A stretch of 35,789 nucleotides of DNA from Jidongwangia harbinensis (GTDB lineage: Bacteria > Actinomycetota > Actinomycetes > Mycobacteriales > Micromonosporaceae), in NCBI RefSeq assembly GCF_020216025.1, contig NZ_JAIWNC010000060.1:1-35789 (forward strand). The letters are read 5' to 3'. The stretch's first letter is position 1. Every line of letters starts with the position of its first letter. A model generated the notes under the pieces. That model searched no databases, was not told the DNA's origin, and saw nothing but the letters and a program-made list of their open reading frames with translations. The position numbers were made by a program, and so were the translations under genes. This document shows positions 7,187 to 14,860 of the stretch, one piece after another.

Positions 7187-7864
7187 GTGACGGTTCGGGT
7201 GCTGCTTGCCGACGACCAGGTGCTGGTCCGGGCGGGACTGCGCGGGTTGCTGGAGAACAGTGCCGACATCGAGGTGGTCGGCGAGGTGGGGGACGGTGCC
7301 GCGGCGGTCGAGGCGGCCCGGGCCGGCCGGCCGGACGTGGTGCTGATGGACCTGCGGATGCCGGTGCTGGACGGCATCGAGGCGACCCGCCGGATCGCGA
7401 CCGATCCGGCCCTGGCGCGGGTCCGGGTGATCGTGCTGACCACGTTCGACCTGGACGAGAACATCTTCGGCGCGTTGCGGGCCGGCGCCAGCGGCTTCGT
7501 GATCAAGGACATCGAGCCGGCCGACCTGCGGCAGGCCGTGCGGGTGGTGGCCGGCGGCGAGGCGCTGCTGTCGCCGCGGATCACCCGGCGACTGATCGCC
7601 GACTACGTCTCCCGGCCGGCCGGTCGGACAGCCGACGACGGCGTTCTGGCCCGCCTCACCGACCGGGAGCGCGAGGTGATGGTCTGCGTGTCGTCCGGCC
7701 TGAGCAACGAGGAGATCGCGCAGCGCCTGGGAATGAGCCCGGCGACCGCGCGCACCCACGTGCACCGGACCATGTTCAAGCTGGGTGCCCGGGACCGGGC
7801 ACAGCTCGTCGTGATGGCGTACGAGACCGGATTGGTGACCCCGGGCCGGCCCGGCCTCGCCTGA
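7187..7864 (+). CDS. NarL/FixJ-family response regulator (orphan)
   Basis: This protein of 225 residues has a receiver domain at about 1-120 with the acidic pair ADD, phospho-acceptor Asp55 (VVLMDLRMPVLDG) and Lys in VIKDIEP. A LuxR-type helix-turn-helix follows at about 150-215 (LTDREREVMVCVSSGLSNEE, then LGMSPATARTHVHRTM). It would bind DNA when phosphorylated. The start at GTG 7187 has GAGAGGATGG 8 bases upstream. No histidine kinase is adjacent. The protein is very close along its whole length to the response regulator at 26509-27201, so the two look like paralogues that could share a kinase or targets. The next gene downstream is the multicopper oxidase, 153 bases away and possibly controlled by it. 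Confidence 0.93.
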   Translation: MTVRVLLADDQVLVRAGLRGLLENSADIEVVGEVGDGAAAVEAARAGRPDVVLMDLRMPVLDGIEATRRIATDPALARVRVIVLTTFDLDENIFGALRAGASGFVIKDIEPADLRQAVRVVAGGEALLSPRITRRLIADYVSRPAGRTADDGVLARLTDREREVMVCVSSGLSNEEIAQRLGMSPATARTHVHRTMFKLGARDRAQLVVMAYETGLVTPGRPGLA

Positions 7865-7892
7865 CCGAGACCGCCGTCCGGCAGTCCCGACG

Positions 7893-7913
7893 ACACGCGC
7901 CCTGGGGGCGTGT
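7893..7913. terminator. Short hairpin after the response regulator
   Basis: ACACGCGCC and GGGGCGTGT pair with one mismatch around a 3-nt loop, 28 bases after the stop codon. It is a modest candidate terminator separating the regulator from the multicopper oxidase gene. Confidence 0.35.
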
Positions 7914-8017
7914 ACGGCAGATGTTTAGCCACAGCGTCGGCACTGAGCGGATGGCGGAGGGTCGCGGCGTCCGTACCGTCGGTGTGGACGATCCATCCCG
8001 GCCCAGGAGCGAGCTGA

Positions 8018-10102
8018 ATGTACGAACCGGCGGAGGTTCAGGACGGCCTCCTGGCCATGGTGTTGTTCCTGGTGTGGGCGGGGGCCGCCGTGGTCGTCTC
8101 CGGGCTGGCCCGGCGCCGCGACCAGGCCCGGCTGCGCCGGGGCGCACGGTGGGCGGTCGGCCTCGCCGTCGCCGGCATCGTGATCATCGCGGTCCGGCTC
8201 GTGCTCTTCGGCGTGATGTGGTCGGTCGGCTGGCTGTTCGCCGAGACTCGGGTGGTGGTGGCGCTGCCACTGCTCGCCCTGCCGCTGGTCGCGGTGGGCG
8301 TGCTGACGGCGCCGCGACTGCTCCGGCTGGCGCGGACCGCGCGCACCGACGCCGCCCCCGGCGTCGAGCTGCGCGCGGCCGCGTCGGCGCCGGCGCTGAT
8401 CGTGCCGGTGCAGGCGATGGCGACCGGTGCCCTGCTCGCCGTCGACGTCGCCTACATCTTCCGTCCGACGCCGTCCTATCTCGATGACCTGGCCGCCCAT
8501 CTCGGCGTTCTGGCCGGCGTGACCGCGCTGTTCTGGTTGCGGCAACGGCGCCGGCACGCGGCGCTGAGCCGGCCGGAGGCGCCGGCCCGGCCGGGCGTGC
8601 GCCGGCGGGTGACCCGCGCGGTCATCGGTGTGGCCGCCGCCGCGGCGCTGCTGGCCGGTGCGCTGGTCGGGGTGGCTCAGGCCAGCCGGCTGCCGGACGA
8701 GCTGAGCATGATGAGCCACGAGAACCTGGACTGGGGTGGCGGGCCGGTTGGTGCGCACCACGACGACGCCGTGCGATCGGTGGAGGAGCTGACCGGTCCG
8801 CGCGACGGCACGCCCGACCGCCGGTTCACGCTGACCGCGCAGGAGACGCAGATCCGGCTGAGTTCGGGCGCGGTGGTGTCCGGTGGCTGGACCTACAACG
8901 GGCAGGCGCCCGGTCCCGAACTGCGGGTGCGCCAGGGTGACCTGGTCGAGGTGACCCTGGTGAACAGGCTGCCCGCGGACGGGGTGACCATTCACTGGCA
9001 CGGCGTCGACCTGCCCAACCGGGAGGACGGCGTCGCCGGTGTCACGCAGGACGCCGTCCAGCCGGGCCAGAGCTACGTCTACCGCTTCCGCGCCGACCAG
9101 GTGGGGACGTTCTGGTACCACACCCACCAGGATCCGCTCTGGGCCGTCCGGCGCGGGTTGTTCGGCGCGCTGGTGATCGAGCCGCGGGAGGCGGCGCCGG
9201 CGGGTGCCGACATCACGGTGCTGCCGCACGAGTGGCGGATCGGCGCCGAGCGGCGGCCGGCCTTCGGCGTCCGCGACACCCTCGAACACCGGCGGATGGC
9301 GCCCGGCACCACGGTGCGGCTGCGGTTGATCAACACCGACAACAACCCGTACGAGGACGCCGGCCCGCGCGAGTTCGCGCTGGTGGGCACGCCCTTCCAG
9401 GTGGCCGCGATCGACGGCACCGACCTCGCCGGGCCCACCGATCTGGAGGGCGTGCGGCTGGGGCTGGCGGCCGGCGGGCGGTACGACCTGACGTTCACCA
9501 TGCCCGACCGGCCGGTGCGGCTGGCGGACGTGGGGAAGCCGGACGTGTCGCTGGTGTTGAGCCCGGACGGCCGGGCCGAGCCGCCCGCGGTACCGGAAGA
9601 CCTGGAACTCTTCGACGCGGGTAGCTACGGCCGGCCCGGTGGGGCGCCGTTCGGCCTGGACTCCGACTACGACCGGGAGTTCACCCAGCTCCTCGACGAC
9701 CGGATCTGGTTCTTCGACGGCGGCATGCATTTCCTGCCCACCATCAACGGCAAGAGCTTTCCGCACGTGCCGAGCCTGATGGTACGCGAGGGCGACCTGG
9801 TCAAGGTGCTCATCGTGAACCGCAGCCACCAGAACCACCCGATGCATCTGCACGGCCACCATGCCCTGGTGCTGTCGCACGACGGCCGTCCGGTCACCGG
9901 CAGCCCGTGGTGGGTGGACAGCCTCGACCTCCGGCCCGGCGAAACGTTCGAGATCGCGTTCCGCGCGGACAATCCTGGCATCTGGATGGACCACTGCCAC
10001 AACCTCGACCACGCCGCCAACGGCATGACGATGCACCTGGCCTACGAGGGAGTGTCCACACCGTACAAGGTCGGCCGAGCCACCGTGAACCAGCCGGAGT
10101 GA
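8018..10102 (+). CDS. Membrane-anchored multicopper oxidase
   Basis: This protein of 694 residues has about six hydrophobic segments in its first 220 residues (near 11-30, 46-69, 78-97, 126-146, 158-174 and 200-220). An extracytoplasmic three-domain laccase-like oxidase follows. The copper ligands are visible: HWHG (326-329), FWYHTHQD (367-370), NHPMHLHGHH near 600 and WMDHCHNLDHAANGM near 660, the last with the type 1 copper Cys flanked by His. These enzymes oxidise phenols or metal ions and reduce oxygen to water. The start at ATG 8018 has GGAGCGAGCTGA upstream. The polytopic N-terminus is longer than the usual Tat or Sec signal and fixes the enzyme to the outer face of the membrane. Possible roles are copper tolerance or oxidation of phenolics. 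A ScyD-like secreted protein follows. Confidence 0.9.
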   Translation: MYEPAEVQDGLLAMVLFLVWAGAAVVVSGLARRRDQARLRRGARWAVGLAVAGIVIIAVRLVLFGVMWSVGWLFAETRVVVALPLLALPLVAVGVLTAPRLLRLARTARTDAAPGVELRAAASAPALIVPVQAMATGALLAVDVAYIFRPTPSYLDDLAAHLGVLAGVTALFWLRQRRRHAALSRPEAPARPGVRRRVTRAVIGVAAAAALLAGALVGVAQASRLPDELSMMSHENLDWGGGPVGAHHDDAVRSVEELTGPRDGTPDRRFTLTAQETQIRLSSGAVVSGGWTYNGQAPGPELRVRQGDLVEVTLVNRLPADGVTIHWHGVDLPNREDGVAGVTQDAVQPGQSYVYRFRADQVGTFWYHTHQDPLWAVRRGLFGALVIEPREAAPAGADITVLPHEWRIGAERRPAFGVRDTLEHRRMAPGTTVRLRLINTDNNPYEDAGPREFALVGTPFQVAAIDGTDLAGPTDLEGVRLGLAAGGRYDLTFTMPDRPVRLADVGKPDVSLVLSPDGRAEPPAVPEDLELFDAGSYGRPGGAPFGLDSDYDREFTQLLDDRIWFFDGGMHFLPTINGKSFPHVPSLMVREGDLVKVLIVNRSHQNHPMHLHGHHALVLSHDGRPVTGSPWWVDSLDLRPGETFEIAFRADNPGIWMDHCHNLDHAANGMTMHLAYEGVSTPYKVGRATVNQPE

Positions 10103-10279
10103 GGAGCCGGCGATGCGTGGACTGACCTTCCACCCGACGTTGAGTGCGGGCCGCCAATCTGGAGGTGGCGCGGCCGCGAATCGGCCCGCCGTGCCGGTCC
10201 GCCGGCAGACGCACTCGCGAGAAGGGCACATCCTGGTGCACACAGAGATCCAGAGTGGATGGTCGGTACGGAGGGCTGG

Positions 10280-11410
10280 ATGGTGACCGCGGCCCGTCGG
10301 TGGACCGCCGCGGCGATTCTGCCGGCGGTGCTGTTGGTCGCCGCGCCGGCGTATGCGGCTCCGCCGCCGGCCGAGCTGTCGGTGGTGGCCCGCGGCCTGA
10401 CGAACGTGCGCGGTGTGATCGTCGACCGGCACGGCACGCTGTACGTGGCCGAGGCCGGCCGAGGTGGTGCCGGGCCGTGCATCCCGACCAGCTTCGGGCC
10501 GGTGCTGTGCTTCGGTACCACCGGTGCGGTGACCGAGGTGCGGCGCGGGGTGCAGCGCCGCGTCCTGAGCGGGCTTCCGTCGTTGCGCGGGCAGGCTGCG
10601 GAGGGCGAGCCGGCGTCCAGCTACGGGCCGCACGACGTCGCCCTGAACGCGAACGGCGAACTGCTGGTGGCGCTGGGGTACGGGACCGACCCGGTGTACC
10701 GGCCGCAGCTGGGCGCGGCGGGCGCCGCCCTCGGCACCGTGATCAAGGCCGGTCCGCACCGGCGCTGGTCGGTGGTGGCCGATCTCGCCGCCCATGAGCA
10801 GGCGCAGAACCCGGACGGGCAGCAGCTGGAGAGCCAGCCGTACGGGCTCGCCGCGGACGGGTGCGGCTTCGCGGTCGCCGACGCCGCCGCCAACGACGCG
10901 GTCCGGGTCGACGAGCGGGGCCACCTCAGTACGCTCGCGGCGCTGCCGAGCAGGCCCTACGAGGCCCCGCCGGAGTGGGGGCTGCCGCCCGGCACGACGG
11001 TGCCGGTGCAGGCGGTGCCGGTGGCGATCACCCGCGGACCGGACGGCGCGTTCTACGTCGGTGAGCTGACCGGGTCGTTCTTCCCGGAGGGCGCGGCCCG
11101 GGTGTGGCGGGTGGTGCCGGGGCAACCGGCGACCGTCCACGCGACCGGCTTCACCACCATCATCGATGTGACGTTCGACCGGCGAGGCCGTCTGGTGGTG
11201 CTGGAGATGACGAAGCGCGGGTTGGACAGTGGCGACCTGACCGGTGCGCTGACCAGGGTGGAGCCGGACGGCCGGCACACCGAGCTGGCCGGCGCCGGCC
11301 TGGTCGCACCGACCTCGGTCGCGGTCGGACCGGGTGGCGAGTTCTACGTCGCCAACCAGGGCCTGAGTGAGACCGGCGGGGAGGTGGTACGCCTCCGGCC
11401 ACGGCCATGA
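10280..11410 (+). CDS. Secreted ScyD/ScyE-like beta-propeller protein
   Basis: This protein of 376 residues has a signal peptide (AARRWTAAAILPAVLLVAA, cleavage near AYAAPP). NHL-like blade repeats follow: ARGLTNVRGVIVDRHGTLYV, YGPHDVALNANGELLV, QPYGLAADGCGFAVAD, AITRGPDGAFYVGELTG, DVTFDRRGRLVVLEM and PTSVAVGPGGEFYVANQG. This is the pattern of the ScyD/ScyE family, common in actinomycetes and named for scytonemin-cluster proteins. The function is not established. It is likely a secreted binding or scaffold protein. ATG 10280 is preferred to ATG 10259 because GGAGGG sits 4-5 bases before it and the signal peptide then has normal length. It shares its strand with the oxidase, with a 177-base gap. 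Confidence 0.85.
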   Translation: MVTAARRWTAAAILPAVLLVAAPAYAAPPPAELSVVARGLTNVRGVIVDRHGTLYVAEAGRGGAGPCIPTSFGPVLCFGTTGAVTEVRRGVQRRVLSGLPSLRGQAAEGEPASSYGPHDVALNANGELLVALGYGTDPVYRPQLGAAGAALGTVIKAGPHRRWSVVADLAAHEQAQNPDGQQLESQPYGLAADGCGFAVADAAANDAVRVDERGHLSTLAALPSRPYEAPPEWGLPPGTTVPVQAVPVAITRGPDGAFYVGELTGSFFPEGAARVWRVVPGQPATVHATGFTTIIDVTFDRRGRLVVLEMTKRGLDSGDLTGALTRVEPDGRHTELAGAGLVAPTSVAVGPGGEFYVANQGLSETGGEVVRLRPRP

Positions 11411-11421
11411 GCCGCGGTGCG

Positions 11422-11446
11422 GGCCGGCCCGTCCTCCGGGCCGGCC
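11422..11446. terminator. Strong hairpin terminator after the beta-propeller gene
   Basis: A perfect 10-bp stem, GGCCGGCCCG and CGGGCCGGCC, closes a 5-nt loop TCCTC, starting 11 bases after the stop codon. Confidence 0.8.
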
Positions 11447-11919
11447 GGCACCCCCTCCGGCGACATATCGCAGCAACGTCAAGCCTTGCTCATCGTATTT
11501 ATCAGGTGCGCAGGCCATTCCCGATTGCCCGCTACTCGCATAATCGTGTCGCTGAGTCAAAAAGCCGTCCCAGATAAACTGAGACGGTGATCAAAGAGCG
11601 CCTTCCCCGGGGGGCCGCCTCGACGTAGACTCTTCCCGTCAAGCTGTTGTGACGGGGTGGGAATCGCCGGAGGTGGCACCAGGCCACCATTGCTCGGTTT
11701 CTTTCGGTGGTGTTTCGGCGGTGTTTCGATGATCGGCAATGGGGATCATGAATGTGCTGTGTGCGTTGTTTCGGGAGCGACTACGTCTGAGCGCACTCCA
11801 CCGCCGTTTCCTCTTGACCACCCTGTGTAAATCGCAGGATCGAGCCGGCCGCCACCGGATGATCGGGTGGCCGGTCCTGCGTACAACGGCTGGGGGAACC
11901 GTTAGTCGGGGGAGACTCG
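11447..11919. other. Long gene-free leader with hairpins before the histidine kinase
   Basis: These 473 bases have noticeably lower GC than their surroundings and no convincing gene. A 9-nt-arm hairpin with one mismatch lies at 11565-11587 (CCGTCCCAG, loop ATAAA, CTGAGACGG). A second lies at 11635-11656 (CCCGTCA and TGACGGG around 8 nt). A GGTGG..CCACC pair and a CCACC..GGTGG pair near 11845-11875 follow. This may be a structured 5' leader or promoter region of the kinase gene. I do not recognise a known riboswitch. One 77-codon frame from 11739 overlaps the kinase start and lacks protein character. Confidence 0.4.
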
Positions 11920-12981
11920 GTGAATCAGACGGTAGACATTGCTGCCCATGTCCGGGCGGCTCGTTTTCTTGACGAGCATGGGGAAGCCATAGCGAAGACG
12001 GTCGGCAACGCGGCGACACCGACGCGACCATGGTTGCTCGCGACGGTCCGGCAGTTGCTCGATCTTTCCGTGCGCGGCGTGGCGGACGATCCCGAGCCGG
12101 CCGGGCGGGCTCAGCTCGCGACCGGCTGGGCGCCGCCGTTGGGTGAACTGCTGGCCGCGGCATCGGCGCTGGTCGACGCGGCGGTGGCGCGCGCGCTGGC
12201 GACGATGGGCGGCCGGCACGACCCGGCCGTGCTGTCCGCGCTGTGCCAGATGCTGAACCGGGCGACCACCCGGGCGCTCGTCCAGTCCGGGGTGTCCGCC
12301 CCACCGCGGATACCGGGCCGGCGACCGCCCGGCGGCGACGGCGACCAGATGCCGGTGGCCGAGCGGTCGCAGGTCGCCCGCGAACTGCACGACCGGATCG
12401 GGCAGAGCATCGAGATCGCGTACCGCAACCTGGAGATCCACGAGATCACGTCGAGTTCGGCCGGGACGCCGGACCACCGGATCTCGGCGGCGCAGCACGC
12501 GCTGCGGGACGCGCTGCACGGCGTCCGCGCGATCATCTCGGACATGCGCGAGCCGGTGCCCGGCGAGAACCTGGCGGCCGCGCTCGGCCGCTACGTGTCG
12601 TCGGTGTCGCACTACGACGTCGACGTGCGGGTCGCGGTGCGCGGCGAGGAGGATCACGTGCCGTCGTCCCTGCTCGACGAGGTCTTCGTGATGGTGCGCG
12701 AGGCGCTGCACAACGCCGTCCGGCACGCCGCGGCGACCCGTGCCGAGGCGCGGATCGACATCGAGCCGACCGAGGTGCGCGCCTGCGTACTGGATGACGG
12801 GGTGGGGTTCGACCCGGCCCGGCGGCGGACCGGCGGGGTGGGACTGCGGTCGATGACCGACCGGGCGGCGGCGGCCGGCGGCGCGGTCGTGATCGACAGT
12901 GTGCCCGGGCTCGGCACCCGGGTCGACCTGACGATCCCGTTGGCCGCTCCGGAGACCTGCAGTGCCGGCCTCCGGACATGA
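11920..12981 (+). CDS. Soluble sensor histidine kinase (NarL-type partner)
   Basis: This protein of 353 residues has no membrane segment. Residues 1-120 form a helical region (DEHGEAIAKTVG, WLLATVRQLLDLSV) that resembles the helical N-terminal sensor regions of RsbRD-type proteins, though weakly. The HisKA_3 dimerisation box contains phospho-acceptor His157 (QVARELHDRIGQS). The ATPase domain shows REALHNAVRHA, VLDDGVGFDPA and GGVGLRSM. It autophosphorylates on His and passes the phosphate to the regulator encoded next. The start at GTG 11920 has GGGGGAGA 6-8 bases upstream. The stop overlaps the regulator start by 4 bases (ATGA), so the pair is translationally coupled. It may sense a cytosolic signal and lies just upstream of the polyketide operon. 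Confidence 0.9.
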   Translation: MNQTVDIAAHVRAARFLDEHGEAIAKTVGNAATPTRPWLLATVRQLLDLSVRGVADDPEPAGRAQLATGWAPPLGELLAAASALVDAAVARALATMGGRHDPAVLSALCQMLNRATTRALVQSGVSAPPRIPGRRPPGGDGDQMPVAERSQVARELHDRIGQSIEIAYRNLEIHEITSSSAGTPDHRISAAQHALRDALHGVRAIISDMREPVPGENLAAALGRYVSSVSHYDVDVRVAVRGEEDHVPSSLLDEVFVMVREALHNAVRHAAATRAEARIDIEPTEVRACVLDDGVGFDPARRRTGGVGLRSMTDRAAAAGGAVVIDSVPGLGTRVDLTIPLAAPETCSAGLRT

Positions 12982-13676
12982 CCACGGCCTCCGGGGACCG
13001 CATCACGATCATGCTGGTCGACGACCACGCGCTGGTCCGTGACGGGCTGCGCCGGATCTTCGAGACGCAGTCCGACTTCGAGGTCGTCGCGGAGGCCGGC
13101 GACAGTCACGCGGCGGTGTCGCTGGCCACGCGGCACCGCCCGGACGTGGTGCTGTTGGACGTGGAGATCCCGGGCGACCACGTGACCACCACGGTGCGGC
13201 GGATCCGGGAGGCCACGCCGGATACCGAGGTGGTCGTGCTGAGCGTGTACGACAGCCCCGAACTCGTGGGCCGGCTGCTCGACCTGGGCATCCGGGGGTA
13301 CCTGCTGAAGAGCGCCACCTGGCACCAGCTGGTGGCGGCGGTGCGCGGGGCGGGGCACAAGAGCAGCGCGGTGCTGCTCGCCGTGTCCATGGACAGCCTC
13401 TCCCGGATGAACGCGCCGCCGCCCCGGGTGCTCTCGCCGCGTGAGCTGGACGTCCTCCGGCTGGCCGCCGAGGCGAGGACGAATCTGCAGATCGCCCGGA
13501 GCCTGCATCTGTCCGAGGCGACCGTCAAGCGCCATCTGCGAAGCATATTTGCGAAACTGAATGCGGTATCCCGCATCGACGCGGTCAACAAAGCGGTGGC
13601 CGCATCGTTGATCGGCCCGCCGAACTCGAAGGGGAACACCTCCGTCCCGCGCCGGCGACCGCCGATGATCGGCTGA
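12978..13676 (+). CDS. NarL/FixJ-family response regulator paired with the upstream kinase
   Basis: This protein of 232 residues has a receiver domain with VDDH, phospho-acceptor Asp61 (VVLLDVEIPG, where MP is more usual than IP) and the conserved Lys in GYLLKSAT. A LuxR-type helix-turn-helix follows (LSPRELDVLRLAAEARTNLQ, then LHLSEATVKRHLRSIFAKL). A basic C-terminal tail ends it. The start overlaps the kinase stop by 4 bases. It is transcriptionally closed off by the strong terminator at 13707. It stands immediately before the SARP gene and is a reasonable candidate for controlling the SARP promoter, though nothing in the sequence proves this. It is clearly less similar to the two other response regulators in this window than those are to each other. 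Confidence 0.92.
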   Translation: MTTASGDRITIMLVDDHALVRDGLRRIFETQSDFEVVAEAGDSHAAVSLATRHRPDVVLLDVEIPGDHVTTTVRRIREATPDTEVVVLSVYDSPELVGRLLDLGIRGYLLKSATWHQLVAAVRGAGHKSSAVLLAVSMDSLSRMNAPPPRVLSPRELDVLRLAAEARTNLQIARSLHLSEATVKRHLRSIFAKLNAVSRIDAVNKAVAASLIGPPNSKGNTSVPRRRPPMIG

Positions 13677-13706
13677 GTCCGGAGCGCCGCCGGAAGCGGT
13701 CACCAC

Positions 13707-13760
13707 GATCAGGGCGCCTTTCCCGTATTTCTTGCGGGAAGGGCGCCCTGATCTTGTTTA
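13707..13760 (+). terminator. Strong rho-independent terminator after the two-component genes
   Basis: A 19-bp stem (arms GATCAGGGCGCCTTTCCCG and CGGGAAGGGCGCCCTGATC, one G-U pair) closes a 9-nt loop TATTTCTTG. TTGTTT follows. It starts 31 bases after the regulator stop and insulates the polyketide operon from the two-component genes. Confidence 0.9.
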
Positions 13761-13783
13761 CGGACACCGACTGGACATATTAT
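13754..13783 (+). promoter_or_regulatory. Candidate promoter of the SARP/PKS operon
   Basis: TTGTTT (13754-13759) and TATTAT (13778-13783) stand 18 bases apart in an AT-rich stretch just after the terminator stem, with no other gene before the SARP. If used, the transcript would have a leader of roughly 230 bases. The -35 hexamer shares its T-run with the terminator tail. Confidence 0.45.
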
Positions 13784-13956
13784 CCTTTGGGTCATTGAAG
13801 CTTCTTTAGGCGATTTTACGGCCGTCGATAGCACGTCTGTGCCGACGCAGCCATGCTCCTTTCGATACCCCTGATGCACCCCGTGGGTATCCCATTCGAC
13901 CTGCCGTTGGGCCGCCTTGTGGGGAAAGCGCGCGACGGCGAGGCTTGGGCAGCAGA

Positions 13957-13989
13957 TTTCCCGACGCACGACTTTCCCGATGCACGACT
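13957..13989 (+). repeat. Tandem 16-bp direct repeat in the SARP leader
   Basis: TTTCCCGACGCACGACT (13957-13973) is followed at a 16-base period by TTTCCCGATGCACGACT (13973-13989), differing at one base and sharing the junction T. It ends 32 bases before the SARP start codon. It could be a paired binding site for a regulator. The spacing does not match the 11-base-period heptamers usual for SARP proteins. Confidence 0.7.
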
Positions 13990-14021
13990 TCCCATCAGAA
14001 CTGTCGAGGCAGGCGAATCGC

Positions 14022-14825
14022 ATGGCACAGTTCAAGATCCTGGGGCCGCTGGCCGTGACGAGTGGCGGCCGCGTCTGCACCCCGACCGCGCCGCGGGTAC
14101 GCACCGTGCTGGCCCTTCTTCTGCTTCAGTCCGGACGGGTCGTGCCGGTCAGCACGATGATCGGCGAGTTGTGGGGCGACCAGCCGGCGAAGAGCGCCCT
14201 CACCACCGTGCAGACGTACATCTACCACCTGCGCAAGCTGTTCGCCCGGGAGCGGCTGGAGACGCCCGAGCGGCGGCTGCTGATCAGCCATCCCAACGGG
14301 TACGAGCTGCGGCTGCCGCCGGACGCCCTCGACCTCGACGTGTTCGGTCGCCTGGTCGACGAGGGACGGCGTGAGCTGAACGCCGGGCGGCCGGACCGGG
14401 CGGCCGGACCGCTGCACCGGGCGCTCGGCCTGTGGACCGGGCCGGCGCTGACCAACGTCACCACCGGGCCGCTGGTCCAGATGCACCTGCTGCAACTGGA
14501 GGAACAGCGCATCCGGGCACTGGAGCTGCGGATCCAGTCCGACCTGGAACTCGGCCGGCACCGCGAACTGACCGGGGAGCTGCGGCTGCTGGTCGGCACG
14601 CACCCGCTCAACGAGTGGTTCCACCGGCAGCTGATCGTCGTCCTGGACCGGTGCGGGCGGCGGGCCGACGCGCTGCGGGCGTACCAGCAGGTGCGCCGGT
14701 TGCTCAATGACGAACTCGGCATCGACCCGTCCGCGGAACTGCAGCGGCTGCACCGGCAGGTGCTCGCCGGCACCGCGCCGTCCTGGCCGTCCCGCCGGGC
14801 CGCGGATCTGGCCTCGGTCCGATGA
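14022..14825 (+). CDS. SARP-family transcriptional activator of the polyketide operon
   Basis: This protein of 267 residues is a small SARP. The N-terminal winged helix (OmpR-type, about 1-95: FKILGPLAVTSGG, LALLLLQSGRVVPVSTMIGE, TTVQTYIYHLRKLF) is followed by a bacterial transcriptional activator domain (about 100-255: LDLDVFGRLVDEGRRELN, ALRAYQQVRRLLNDELGIDP). Its size and layout are those of ActII-ORF4, DnrI and RedD, which switch on antibiotic genes by binding direct repeats near -35. ATG 14022 (MAQFKILG) is where family members begin. Longer frames to 13917 run through the tandem repeat and look non-coding. No strong ribosome binding site is seen (GAGGCAGG about 9-12 bases away). It ends 35 bases before the KS gene on the same strand, so it is probably co-transcribed with the genes it controls. 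Confidence 0.93.
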   Translation: MAQFKILGPLAVTSGGRVCTPTAPRVRTVLALLLLQSGRVVPVSTMIGELWGDQPAKSALTTVQTYIYHLRKLFARERLETPERRLLISHPNGYELRLPPDALDLDVFGRLVDEGRRELNAGRPDRAAGPLHRALGLWTGPALTNVTTGPLVQMHLLQLEEQRIRALELRIQSDLELGRHRELTGELRLLVGTHPLNEWFHRQLIVVLDRCGRRADALRAYQQVRRLLNDELGIDPSAELQRLHRQVLAGTAPSWPSRRAADLASVR

Positions 14826-14860
14826 CCGCCCATCCCACCGGACGAGAGGGAGACGCACAG

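Noticed and set aside
5470..7584. A frame of about 700 codons on the minus strand opposite the sugar dehydrogenase and response regulator.
   Set aside because: It is antisense to well-recognised genes and crosses a perfect terminator hairpin. Its residue composition is not protein-like.
7925..11560. An open frame of about 1200 codons on the minus strand opposite the multicopper oxidase and ScyD-like genes.
   Set aside because: It is the antisense shadow of two genes with clear copper and propeller motifs. Its translation is Arg/His/Pro/Gly-rich without any fold pattern. High GC at third codon positions leaves such frames open.
11739..11972. A 77-codon frame before and into the histidine kinase gene.
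   Set aside because: It runs into the kinase in another frame, has no ribosome binding site and no recognisable pattern. A leader peptide cannot be excluded but is not supported.
13917..14021. A longer SARP N-terminus starting at 13917 or 13980.
   Set aside because: The added residues come from the tandem repeat region and do not match the SARP family, which begins near the FKILGPL strand.
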